Assembly: GCA_021464525.1 (NCBI GenBank)
Contig: JADRCO010000463.1
Coordinates: 1-33,245 of the forward strand
DNA: 33,245 nt
DNA from: Rhizophagus sp. LPA8_4_AMF
Taxonomy: Eukaryota > Glomeromycota > Glomeromycetes > Glomerales > Glomeraceae
Direction of reading: 5' to 3'
Part shown: piece after piece, positions 19,335 through 30,297 of the stretch
Numbering within the stretch: position 1 is the first letter of the stretch
Layout of the letters: every line of letters starts with the position of its first letter
Program-made: the position numbers and the translations under genes
The notes under the pieces: generated by a model
Database searches by the model: none
Told to the model about the DNA's origin: nothing
Seen by the model: the letters and a program-made list of their open reading frames with translations, nothing else

Positions 19335-21779
19335 TTATTGTGCGATTCCAGTTTCTTCTTCTTGGTAATCATCATCTTGTGAATCGCCGAATTTTTCCTC
19401 ATCACCATTTTCAATAATACCATTACTCTCTAATTCATCATCAATTTCCTCTTCTTCATCATATACAACAGCCTTAGCTCTCGTTATAAATTCTCTAATT
19501 TTATCTAAATCTTTTTCACCATTCGTTTCAACACCACTAGAAACATCAACCATCCAAGGTTTAACTTTTCTTGCAGCTTCTTCAACATTTTCAGGTGTCA
19601 AACCACCTGCTAATATAACAGGAAAACTTCCTTTCCCACTTAATCTATTTGAAACACTTCTTTTAATTTTCAATGCAATATCCCAATCAAATATTTGTCC
19701 CTTTCCTCCCGGATTTCCATCAGTTGCTTTTGTGTCCAATAAACATATATGGTTATATCCAGGTTGTGTAACTAAAGTTGGATTTGAAAAATTATTATCT
19801 ATATGAAATGCTTTAACGACAGGGATAGGAATGAATCTAGATAAATCTAATGGTTCATCTCCATGTAATTGAACCAAATCTAACCTAAGAGTATCAATGA
19901 TTTTTGTTATATAATCTAACGATTGATTTTGAAATACACCTAAAATCAAAGGTTTCTTAGAACGATTGATTCTCGTAGCATGTAACTGAAACCAATCGTC
20001 ATGTTTTTGTGACGTTAAAATTCTGTAAGGTGTTGGTTTATCCTCTTCAATTCCAGTTAACTCAGTTTTCTTTTCTGATTGCATTTCTCTAATAATACTA
20101 ACAATTTCCAATGCTGTTTCCAATGAAACCCGTCTTTTAGATTTTGCAAATATAAGACCAATAATATCGACTCCCGCATCAGCAGCTGCTATAGCAGCTT
20201 CAATAGATGAAATTCCACATATTTTAACTAAAGGACTTCTTGGTGTATCAATTTTCAACAATGAAGAACTTTCATCATTTACCACCTCCTCTTCATTTAA
20301 TTCAAGTAACTCTTTAACAAAAGCTCGTTTGTTTTCTGATCTCATTAATGCTTCCCCGATTAAAAAAGCTTTAACTCCTTGATCAAGATAACTAATTACA
20401 TCAGCACGACCAGAAATTCCACTTAAGGCAGCTAATATAACATCTTCAGGAACCATTTCGGCTAATCTAGAAGTTGTATTCATATCAACATCAAAAGTAT
20501 GAAGGTTACGATTATTAACTCCAATAACTTTTGCGCCTATTCTTAGAGCTTTTAACATTTCTTCTTCATTATTAACTTCCACCAAAGGTTCCATTCCAAG
20601 ATCTTTAGAAAAATTGTATAACTCTGAAAGTTTTTCATCTGATAAAATAGAAACTATGAGAAGAATCGTATCAGCTCCATAAAGTCGTGATTCCATAATC
20701 TGATATGTATCCACAATAAAATCTTTTCTTAACACAGCAGGACGATTTGGAATTATTGATAATGCATCACGAACTTGTCTCATATCATTTAAAGTACCTT
20801 TAAACCATTTATTTTCAGTTAATACAGAAATAACTGAAGCTCCAGCATTTGAATAAGTAAGGGCCTGTTTTACCGCATTGACTGATAAATCAATATTTCC
20901 TTTACTTGGTGAAGCTCTTTTAATTTCAGCGAAAATTGCGGGATATTTTGGTAAAGTTTGTTTTATTCTTGAAACAAAATCGATAAGAGGAGGAGCTACG
21001 TGAAGAGATAATAAAACTTTTAAATCATGAGGTGAAGATCCTGGTTGTTTTTTTGCCAATTCAATATCAGCCAAACGTTGCTTATGAATCTTTTCAAGAA
21101 TAGTCGGAACGGATTTTGATAAAACTCTAGTCTTTGCCAATGGTTGTTTAACTTCGAATTCAGGATTATCATTCCAACTACCACCTTTAAGCTGTAAAAA
21201 ATTTGATAAAATAATTTTTCCATGTTCAGAAAGAATACTTTCAGGATGAAATTGAACGCCTTCAATTGTAAATTCACGATGTCTTATACCCATAATGACA
21301 CCAGATTCTGTCCAGCTAGTAACTTCCAATTCATCAGGAACCGTATTTGGTTGTCCAGATAATGAATGATATCTAGTAGCTATAATATTTTCTGGAACAT
21401 TATGATAACATCCTTTACCATCATGCAATATTTTACTAACTTTACCATGTATAATTTCACCAGCATAACCAACTTTACCCCCATATACTTCAAAAATACA
21501 TTGTTCCCCAAGACATACACCAAAAATTGGAATCTTTCCAGCAAAATGTAAGATAACATCTTTAGAAATTCCTGAATCTGTTGATGGTTTTCCTGGACCA
21601 GGTGAAATAACAATATTTTTTGGGTCAAGTGAAATTATATAATCAAGGGTAGTTTTATCGTTACGAAATACTTGAATTTCTGCTCCAAGTTCTGATAAAT
21701 ATTGATAAATATTCCAAGTAAATGAATCATAATTATCTATTAATACTGTAATATTTGATGTTTCTGGTATTGTGGACAT
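19335..21779 (-). CDS. trifunctional tryptophan enzyme: amidotransferase, IGP synthase, PRA isomerase
   Basis: A single uninterrupted frame of 814 aa carrying three steps of tryptophan synthesis in the order of Neurospora trp-1 and Aspergillus trpC. Residues about 10-200 are the class I glutamine amidotransferase of anthranilate synthase, with SPGPGKP, nucleophile Cys89 in GVCLGEQC, and His178 and Glu180 in FHPES. Residues about 225-490 are indole-3-glycerol phosphate synthase, with AEIKRASPSKG, VLRKDFI, LVEVNNEEE and GVNNRNL. Residues about 517-765 are phosphoribosylanthranilate isomerase, with VKICGISS (Cys521), QLHGDE, LLDTK, GGKGQIFDW, ILAGGL and VDVSSGVE. It would pair with a separate TRP2-type component I for anthranilate synthesis and supply InGP to tryptophan synthase. 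All catalytic motifs look intact. The unusual part is an acidic C-terminal tail of about 45 residues after the isomerase (EEEEIDDELE, then DDDYQEEETGIAQ). The lack of introns contrasts with its neighbours. Confidence 0.97.
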   Translation of the reverse strand: MSTIPETSNITVLIDNYDSFTWNIYQYLSELGAEIQVFRNDKTTLDYIISLDPKNIVISPGPGKPSTDSGISKDVILHFAGKIPIFGVCLGEQCIFEVYGGKVGYAGEIIHGKVSKILHDGKGCYHNVPENIIATRYHSLSGQPNTVPDELEVTSWTESGVIMGIRHREFTIEGVQFHPESILSEHGKIILSNFLQLKGGSWNDNPEFEVKQPLAKTRVLSKSVPTILEKIHKQRLADIELAKKQPGSSPHDLKVLLSLHVAPPLIDFVSRIKQTLPKYPAIFAEIKRASPSKGNIDLSVNAVKQALTYSNAGASVISVLTENKWFKGTLNDMRQVRDALSIIPNRPAVLRKDFIVDTYQIMESRLYGADTILLIVSILSDEKLSELYNFSKDLGMEPLVEVNNEEEMLKALRIGAKVIGVNNRNLHTFDVDMNTTSRLAEMVPEDVILAALSGISGRADVISYLDQGVKAFLIGEALMRSENKRAFVKELLELNEEEVVNDESSSLLKIDTPRSPLVKICGISSIEAAIAAADAGVDIIGLIFAKSKRRVSLETALEIVSIIREMQSEKKTELTGIEEDKPTPYRILTSQKHDDWFQLHATRINRSKKPLILGVFQNQSLDYITKIIDTLRLDLVQLHGDEPLDLSRFIPIPVVKAFHIDNNFSNPTLVTQPGYNHICLLDTKATDGNPGGKGQIFDWDIALKIKRSVSNRLSGKGSFPVILAGGLTPENVEEAARKVKPWMVDVSSGVETNGEKDLDKIREFITRAKAVVYDEEEEIDDELESNGIIENGDEEKFGDSQDDDYQEEETGIAQ

Positions 21780-22195
21780 ATTGATAAAAAATGATAAAAA
21801 GGTATGTCAGTAAAAAAAAAAACCAAACCAAAAAAAATTAAAAAAAAAATAAAAAATAAAATAAAATAAATAAAATAATCGTTTAAATAAGCAAAAAAAA
21901 ACGGATCGGTACAACTAAATGCAAGTGTGTGTGTTGTTACTGTTTGTTTTATTGTTATTTGAGGTCGCACGACAATATCTTATCTTATTAATATCGCATA
22001 GTCTGAAACCACTGAGATCGTCAATCCGGACATCCGATTATGTTAATACTGATGATCCGGATTTCAACCCTATAAATGCTTAATTTTTATACACAGTAAT
22101 TATAAATTTTTATATGCAATAGAAATTGCTGAAACTTTATTTTATTTTATTTAAGTATAATGATAGATACATGTAGAATTAGGAAGGAAAAACTA

Positions 22196-22269
22196 ATTAA
22201 CCATTATAACTATAGCCCATATAAATACGAAACCACCTTTAGAAGAAGAATTAACCATAGTAACTATAG
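22196..22269 (+). repeat. 20-base direct repeat pair, 54 bases apart
   Basis: ATTAACCATTATAACTATAG at 22196-22215 and ATTAACCATAGTAACTATAG at 22250-22269 agree at 18 of 20 bases. Non-coding, role unknown. Confidence 0.7.
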
Positions 22270-22734
22270 GAAGATGCGATTATGTTAGTACGAAAATGTG
22301 GCTAATTAAATAAAAACTAGAAATATCAAAATCTAAATGCGAAAGCTAAGCCATAATTTAAAAGGTTTGAGCTTGTCCAGATGATCCAGGTTGAATTATC
22401 ATTCGATTAAGACCATAATTGGCGAGTATGACTGTATGAGTACGTGTGCAATATTGTGATTCATAGGTTCGATTATTATTTCTCATCTATTTTCTCCAAA
22501 TTTTGAAAGTGATTTTTGTGATATTGTTTAGGCTTTTCTACTTGTTATAAAGATTATCGCAGGCTTATTTCCTGATGCTGGAATCTCATCAATGCATAAA
22601 GAACGCGAAATTAAATCCGAAATTACGGATTATTCTAGGATCCGGATTATAACATAATAGGATCGAGCCCGCTTGATTTATATGCATACCCTATGAAAAA
22701 AATGTACTTGTATACTTTAAAATAGACAGAAAGA

Positions 22735-22880
22735 CTTAAAATTTTAGAATATACTTAAATGATAAAAAGCAATTTTAAATACACTTAAAAATATACTTAA
22801 ATTGCAATTGTGTATTTTAAAATTTTTAAGATGGCAAATTGGCGCTTCTACGTAATTGTATTTTAAAATTTAAGTATGTT
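22735..22880. repeat. AT-rich dispersed-repeat fragment
   Basis: Alternating blocks of TATACTTAAAT and TATTTTAAAAT around GATGGCAAATT. Its reverse complement resembles bases 1-120 of this window (TTTGCCAT followed by TATTTTAA runs), which suggests two members of one repeat family in opposite orientation. The boundaries are approximate. Confidence 0.4.
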
Positions 22881-23248
22881 GATAGTGTAACCTTCTTTTT
22901 AAAGTACATTATTTGATTCTCGTGGCAAAAAATCTTGATTATCAATCTAGTTTATTTGCAATACGCCACCTTAGATTCTGGATTCTGGAAAACACCAATT
23001 AAAAAGTTTAAATCTGTGTAACAAAATGAAAACTGACAAAATTGTCGTAACAGGTAACCTTTGAACTGTCAACAATTAAAACTTATTCGAGCTTAGCGAA
23101 AAAAAAAAAATAATGCATTGACTCCTTTGTTAACTTATTTATTAAGTTAATTAACATTTTTATGAAACTCGAGTATTAATTCCCTTATCAAGTTACGCAC
23201 TTCACAGTCATTCATTGAATAGAATCTAGAAAACAAACTTTTATTATA

Positions 23249-24433
23249 TTATTTATTTATTATACGACGTATACAATGAATATGGTTTAGACGTATGTAA
23301 GGTTCAATAAACCAAGGTATAGTAAATATTAAAATAATATTCCAAATTAAAAAAGTTGTTAATTTCTTATATATAATAAATTTTGAAATTAATAATAAAA
23401 TTATTTCCCATAATATTACCATTATACCTTGAAATATAAAAAAACTGAAATGCTCACCAGTAATTTTACCAAATAATGAAATTATTATATATTCGTGAAA
23501 TATTCCACTAAGTATAAAACTTGCCAATAATCCCATTATATGACCTAAAGTTTTATTATTATTGGTAAATAATGATCTAATTGGTAAATATCCTAATTCA
23601 ATTAAACATTCCCGTAACAATTGATGCCATCTTCTTCCCCATAAATCTGATGGTGATGTTGAAAAGTAAGGGTGATTAAATAATGATGAATTATCAAATA
23701 ATAAAGATATTAAATAATTTTTAATTATGTTAACTTTTGAATTAATTATAGGATCATTAAAGAGTAAATTATTCTCTATAATCCATAATATTACTGTAGC
23801 CGCCACAAGAATTTTGTTATATAAATAATTCATATTATGGGCAAGGAATCCTGCATATACATAACAATAAAATAATGTATAAGGATTGGCGATAAATGAT
23901 GCTTTGTTTAATAATAAATAATCAATTATTCTAAGTGGATATGGTCTATCTGGTATTATAGATGGTGGAAATGTTACTAAAAAATAAGTGAATAATTCAT
24001 GAAATATCATCATAATGTATAATTTTAATAATTTGTGAGTTAAATAAGGTTTTAATTTTTGTTTGATATTTTCTTTTGTTATTATTCCTAATTTTTTATT
24101 TGATAAATTATAATTTTTTTTCCAATAGAATAATGTCCAAAAGAATGGTGGTTTATCTTTACTATCCTGTTTACATTTTTTAATCCAAATCAACATTTTA
24201 TAAAAAAATCCAATTATTGTTACTGGTATTGGTAAATTATACATACATGAAATTTGTCTTCCATATTTTAGTGGAATGGATATAAATATTATTGATATTA
24301 TTATTAATGCTATATAATGTATTCTTGTTATTGGTGTTTTTAAAGTGATTCCTATGAATGCTATTAAACATATTGTTAATAAGCTCAAATATGATGAAAA
24401 AAATATTTGTGTTGGAATTTCTAACGTAAACAT
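23249..24433 (-). CDS. wax-synthase-like MBOAT acyltransferase
   Basis: A single-exon frame of 394 aa, very hydrophobic, with about eight to ten predicted membrane segments starting at residue 10. The fungal/plant wax-synthase-type motifs are present: SPSDLWGRRWHQLLRE (residues 261-275) and FILSGIFHEY (306-315), where His313 is the presumed catalytic histidine of the MBOAT superfamily. The family transfers acyl groups from acyl-CoA to lipid alcohols in the endoplasmic reticulum. In fungi many relatives acylate sterols or secondary metabolites, so the substrate cannot be named. The flanking spacers carry no other biosynthetic genes, so nothing suggests a metabolite cluster. The start is the first ATG in frame, just downstream of a T/A-rich leader. 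Confidence 0.88.
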   Translation of the reverse strand: MFTLEIPTQIFFSSYLSLLTICLIAFIGITLKTPITRIHYIALIIISIIFISIPLKYGRQISCMYNLPIPVTIIGFFYKMLIWIKKCKQDSKDKPPFFWTLFYWKKNYNLSNKKLGIITKENIKQKLKPYLTHKLLKLYIMMIFHELFTYFLVTFPPSIIPDRPYPLRIIDYLLLNKASFIANPYTLFYCYVYAGFLAHNMNYLYNKILVAATVILWIIENNLLFNDPIINSKVNIIKNYLISLLFDNSSLFNHPYFSTSPSDLWGRRWHQLLRECLIELGYLPIRSLFTNNNKTLGHIMGLLASFILSGIFHEYIIISLFGKITGEHFSFFIFQGIMVILWEIILLLISKFIIYKKLTTFLIWNIILIFTIPWFIEPYIRLNHIHCIRRIINK

Positions 24434-25081
24434 GGTGTTTTTTTTTATGAAAAAAATGATGAATTCTTGTTATTTTTATAATAATTAATTAATATTTTTT
24501 TTTTTTTTTTTTTTTATATTTAATTAAGAGAATTTTTAATTGTAAGGTCGATTTTCTTTTACTGATATATACAATACATACTTGTACATTTTTTCATTTA
24601 CGAAAATCTTCGTTAAAACGATCCCGAATTTGTAATACAAATGAATAATCATATGAAATTATTATATTTTTGTGAGTCGTTTTTGTCATGTTATATTTAT
24701 ACTTCATTGTAAATCTTGTCAATCGTGTTATTATAAATGATTTTATTTAATAAAAAAGGTAATTTTATTATGCGCCCAATAGGATATGCCGTTTGATCTT
24801 TTTTAGATTAAGGTATAAATAAATTACTATTACATATATTTTTATAATTTAAATTAAATATAACATATCTGATATCAGATATATTAAATTTTACAGGTAA
24901 AATACTATATATTAATTAAAACTTATTGCATAATAACACAGTTATTGTAACTTAAATAATCAATAAAATTACATCAGTAGGAATAAAATACATTCGCGAC
25001 TTTGAATATTTATATACAATTTTATATTATAGCAAAATTTAATTAATATAATGTACAAAAAAAAAAAATAAAAAATTCTAT
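24434..25081. other. intergenic region with T-run
   Basis: Upstream region of the wax-synthase-like gene and downstream region of the WDR59-like gene. It contains a 21-base T run (24495-24515) and AT-rich filler, including the palindromic core ATCTGATATCAGAT near 24868-24881. No gene is seen. Confidence 0.5.
24495..24515. repeat. poly(T) tract, 21 bases
   Basis: An uninterrupted T run about 60 bases upstream of the wax-synthase-like start codon. On the gene's strand it is a poly(dA) tract, which often disfavours nucleosomes in fungal promoters. Confidence 0.9.
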
Positions 25082-28000
25082 TTACAATCTTTTTTCGCTG
25101 CAATTTCGTATTTTACATTGACATCCACAACCTGTTGGACATTCATTATTTTCTTCAAACCATTCGCGAATATGTTTTGTATGTCCTCCATGGGAACAAG
25201 ACATACAGAAATTTGATAACCCTATTATTAGTAATTAGTAAACAAAAATAATATTATTATATAAAATATTTAAATCAACATGATATATATAATTAAATAA
25301 ATGGAATACCTCTAACAATCCGATTACAGATAGAACATTTTATGCCTGCTCTTCTATGATAATCACTTTCTTCTCTGTGCTTTTTGTTAGGACGATTAAC
25401 ACACGTTTTAGCACCCTTTAATTCGATCTCTGCGTTCTTTTTAATACGACAACTAGCACAATATTTAGCCCCCTTTAGTTCAGAATTACATTGTGAACAA
25501 TGTATATCAATTTCTAATAAATAAATAAATAAGTAATAAGAAAATATAATAATGAAAGTAATAGCTAATCTTTAAAAATACACATTTATATACCTAAGGG
25601 TTCTTGTCGTTCTCCAATAGGGCTACCAACTGTAGTTTTTACAAATTTCATAAATTTTAAAAGCTCTGCCCTTGCTTCAAATAATCCCCAATGGTATAAT
25701 AATTCTGCATAAGCAAGGCGTAATTGTTCATATTTTACATTTGTTTCTATTTTATCATCTAATAAACTAACTGGAATTGGCCTTTATTAAAATTAAAAAA
25801 AAAAATTATTAAGGTAATCAAAAAAGTTCTAAATTCTCTAAATTAGTTAAATTTATTACCTTTTTTCATCATCGAAATCTTCCAAACAAAATGAAAACAT
25901 TAAATCACAAGATTTTTCATCAGAAATCTCGCCAGGTTTTTCGTGTCCTACCCATCCATCCAATCGACCACCAGTAGCTGGACTACCTTTCCTTGGAGTT
26001 CTTGGTGGTGATGCTGTAATGCTCGAAGGAAATAAGTTTAATTCTTTTGAAGTACCACCAAAAGTTGATCTTCTATGATGGTGTGAAGGATGAGGAACCG
26101 TAATACCGGACCCTTCCGATTGTCCAAATGGATAACCAGATGGAGTCGGAGGGGTAATTCCATAAGGAGTTGCCCCATATCCGTTTGCCATCTCTGTATA
26201 AGAACTTTTTGATGAATTAAATGATTCACCAAATGTTACTCCGGAAATTGAAGTGAAGCCATAGTGATAAGGATTTTGTTTTTCTGGGTAGCGATAATAA
26301 TAATTGAAATAGTCCGTATTACTGGATATATTATTACCAGCTATTAATTCTGATGATGACTAAATAAAAAGCAATCTTGTAAATTTTTAATCGTAAATAA
26401 ACCGTAAGTAAATAATATAATACCTACTAAAAGTTGAAATTCCTTTGCTCTATTATCTTTTCGATGTGGAGGGAAAGGTTGTCTAAAAACACATGACAGC
26501 ATTGCTGCTGTTTGTATATCACCTACTGAAGAAAAATGATTAACCCTATATTGCGGTAAATTTAGTTATGAGCTACATTATTTTAGCATATTTATTAAAA
26601 TAAAATACATATGTAAAAAAAAATTTTTTTAACGTACAGATCTTTTACAAGACTTCTTCCAAATGGATGGAATCCCAAATTAAACTTTTCAAAAAGTCCA
26701 TGAAATGCTTTGCTCATAAATGAATCATATTCGTTTCCAATTTCTCTCCTTTTACTTGCATGTTTTTGATAAACTCCTGTTAATATAATCTCATCACTAG
26801 ATAAAGAATTTCTGAATTTAGTGGGAACCGATTGACCAAGAATTAAAGACGCGAGTAACCAGACTTGTTTCAGATCTGGTCGATTATTGTCTGCTGCTAC
26901 TTGAGCATTATATTTACAAATCTCAACTGGATCATCTCCATGAAGACTAAAATCATAAAAAAATAATGAGAACTTTTTGAAAGTTATTGTTTCAAAAATA
27001 ATATATATTACTAACATATATTCCTTTGCCAGTTTTTGACTAATTGGCATCCATTCCGAAAAATCATAAATGTGGACAGTATATCTATCCCATTTTGTCG
27101 ATTGAAATAATGCAAGACTATTGGATGGATTAGCATTATCTCGTAAATCACCCTAATAAAAGTAATTGAATCGTTCAGTTAAAAAAATAAAATAAAATAA
27201 AATGAAATTACTTTAAATACCTTTAGATATGAATGGAAAGACAGTAAAACATTAGAATCCTCATCTGCTTCATTATACGAATCATCATCGTCTCTCCCAT
27301 AATGTGTAATTGGTCTTGGCAACTGTGAAATCATTCTGTATTGTTCCCAAGAATCGTATGACCTAGGATGAGTATATGTATAGCTAGTTTTTTCGTTATT
27401 TCTAGTATTATTACTTGCATCAGGAGATCGTAGACTTGAAAAGAAACATACAAGTTTTCCTAAAATTGAAAAAATGGCTTAATTGCAATAAAATTAATTA
27501 AATAAAACTTTTTAACTAAATTACCTGAAGCATTAAATTTTGTCCCGCACAATTTTGGAAAAGGAACATTATAATCTTCCTTATCTCCAAGGATATAATT
27601 CAAATTTTTGTCATAGGATGTTCTTCTTGTAGCATTTATGTAATTCTCATCATCTGAATCATCTTTTCCATAACGCTCTTGATCTTCCTGAGTATGTTCT
27701 CCAAGTAAATGACGAATACAAGCTTCCAGACAAGGCCTATTTTGAGATACACATGAACGGGCTATATCCTTTAAACTTTTTTGCATGCGAGTTCTATTAT
27801 ATATAGATATCATTCCAGTTTTTTGAATATCAAAAATCGGTGGAACCTTATTGGGATATTGTGGAGGAAATGTTACATTAATACGTATGAAAGCATGTCT
27901 GCTACCGTGTAAACTTATTGTACAATTTCTGCCTTGTATATCGAGCTATTAATAAAAATAAAATCTTGAGTTTTCAAATCATAAACAATATAAAATAAAT

Positions 28001-30297
28001 TATACTAAATGGTTACTTTTTCAAATTCGACATTGGGAAATTTTTGTGAAACAATACTGATTTCCTCATGCGTATTTTCCGGATATTCAGTGTTTCCAAT
28101 CTCCCCGCTAGGTTTAACCATTCTTACATTCTGCATCCACAATAAAGAACGTCGCAACATCCCAGCTGCTACCATATAACCCTTGATATTTCCCCCTCCA
28201 GCCGAAGCTCCGGAAGGCCGAAAAGGGATATTTGTGTTTGCGCGACTTCCTGAAATAATACGAAGAGGGGGATAGGATGTTGATGTTGGCAGAGTAGGAG
28301 AGATCGAATGATTATTCATTGGTGGATCACGAAATGTGGATGTTGATTTTCCAGTTTGCTTAACCTGATCTGTTGGATTTATGGGTTTTCCTCTTTCATG
28401 CCCAATAGCCTTTAATAATATAATTTTTATTAATCAAAATTAAAACATTTTATAATATAGATATTTAAAAAATTACCTTCAATAATTCATCATTTATCGG
28501 CCAAAATCGCAAAGTTTTATCTTTGGACCATGTAATTAACTGAAATTCTCTATTATCTTATAAAGAGAAATCACTAGGTTAATAATTATAAAAGAAATTT
28601 TTTTTTTTTTTTTTGAAAAAAAAGGTATCATACCAATTGTTGGATCACCGTCACTTTTAACTCTCCAAACAAATTCTTTAACTACATCGTTATGGCCTAC
28701 AAAAGCATGTATACGGGTTTGAAGGTTTTCTTTATTCCAAAGGTATAAATTTTTTTCTGACCGTTGAGGCATTATTAGAATGCCATTACCAACTGGCTAG
28801 TATAATTAAATTACAATCAGTTTAATAAAATACTTATTATAAGGAATTAAGAAATTACAATACTTACTGTATGCCTTGCGCGCCAAACAGGAGAATTTGT
28901 ATGTATAACACCCTGACAGGTATCGGGTTCTTGAATATTCCAGAACTGTACAAATAAATACATTAAAATTATTAAAATTTCAGATCACTACCGGCACTCT
29001 TGTTGTTCGAAATGTAACGTAACAATTTATCACACCTTCACTGAATGATCCAGACTACAAGTTATTATATTGTCAGCGTTCAATCTACTCCAATCAATTC
29101 CGTAGATCTTGGTTGTGTGCGCGCTAATTTTAGTTATGGGAAGCGAACCTTTCTTTTAAAACATGAATCAAAATAGACTTTAGTATTCAAGCAATTTAAA
29201 GAAAATTGTTCATTAAAAAACAATTTTGAATCTTTACCCTAGTATCCCATATATATAAGTCTTTGCCGTGAGCAGATGCTAATATAAATTCATCCTTTTT
29301 ATTAAACTTGACTTGAGTTGCACCCGCTTTTACATATTTAAAATATTTAAACAGGATTAGTAATGATTACGATAGGTTAAATACTGGGACGCCACAAAAA
29401 TTACCACTAACCTATCCAGGCACAGAACGACTTTGCTGGTTTTTTTGGCGTTTTTAAATCCCACAAGTGCACATAAGTGTCAACAGAACATGTGGCCAAC
29501 ATATTTGGATTAAAAGGATGCCAATTGATATCACTTATGGCACGATTATGAGCGTGAAGAATATGCTCATGTTGAGTGGCTGATGATAAATTCCAAATAA
29601 GTGCTTTTTGATTAGACTATTATAATTTAATTAATTATATAATTGAGAATTAATCTTAAAAAAAAAGATTTGAAATGATAAACGATGCGAAGTATAAATA
29701 AACTTACTGTAGAAGCGACCCAAGTATCACGAGATAGATGAGGATTCCATTGTACATCAGCCACTTCCCATTTGGTCAAATGATGAAGTTCTCGTGGAGC
29801 TAGATATGGATTTTCAAGATCAATGATAGAAAGTCCTTTACGACTGAAATTACAGACGTGAAGTTTATAAAAAAATGAAATTCATATAATAAAAAAAAAT
29901 GAATTAATAAATTGAACTAATATTTTTAAAATACATACGTCGCCAACACGATATCACGACTTGATGGGGAAATGGACATACTACCTACAGGCTGACTGAT
30001 TTTAATTTCTAATGATCGATAAAACAATGAATCCTGTCTTTCCGTTTCAGGTGGAATATCATTTGAAAAAGTAATTTCAGGTATGGATTGTTTCGATGAG
30101 TTATAGTCTACGGAAGAAGTTTCTGTAGGTGGAGAAGGAGTACCACTACGTAAAGACTTTTTTGATATATGAGGAAATGGAGAAACGGGACGTGAAGAAC
30201 GTGACGGAATATTAATGGGACTTGAACTTTTCGGAGTAGAAGTGGATGAATAGGAAGTAAAGGAATTTTCCTTATGAAATTCTATTTCATCATCCAT
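25082..30297 (-). CDS. WDR59/Sea3 (Mtc5)-like GATOR2/SEACAT subunit
   Basis: Eighteen exons (right to left): 29939-30297, 29708-29843, 29412-29616, 29238-29326, 29036-29152, 28868-28945, 28634-28796, 28477-28547, 28017-28409, 27525-27945, 27221-27459, 27016-27152, 26638-26946, 26428-26545, 25860-26359, 25594-25781, 25310-25513, 25082-25221; all phases join, 1288 aa. Residues 1-115 are a Ser/Pro-rich disordered head. A WD40 propeller follows (VQWNPHLSRDTWVAST, ISDINWHPFNP, FVGHNDVVKEFVWR, LRFWPIND). Next come an RWD domain (FPNVEFEK to FPPQYPNKVPPIF), the WDR59 motif VPFPKLCGTKF, an alpha-solenoid region (HPFGRSLV, QTAAMLSCVF), a Gly/Pro-rich insert, and zinc-binding Cys pairs ending CSHGGHTKHIREWF and ECPTGCGCQC. 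The domain order is that of WDR59, which with Sea2/Sea4/Seh1/Sec13-type partners at the vacuole relays amino acid status to TORC1. A TTTTAG just upstream of the start suggests a 5' UTR intron. Confidence 0.93.

Larger units (their letters stand above)
21780..23248. other. 1.5 kb intergenic region, TRP promoter and repeat fragments
   Basis: The first 200 bases upstream of the TRP ATG are A-rich low-complexity sequence (21810-21900) followed by a GTGTGTGTGT run near 21925. Further on are several TCCGGAT-type motifs (22023-22648), an 18/20 direct repeat (22196-22215 and 22250-22269) and an AT-rich block resembling the window start (22735-22880). No gene is visible. Confidence 0.5.

Noticed and set aside
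19335-24433. TRP gene plus acyltransferase as a secondary-metabolite cluster
   Set aside because: They are separated by 1.5 kb of spacer and no core synthase, tailoring enzyme or transporter is present.
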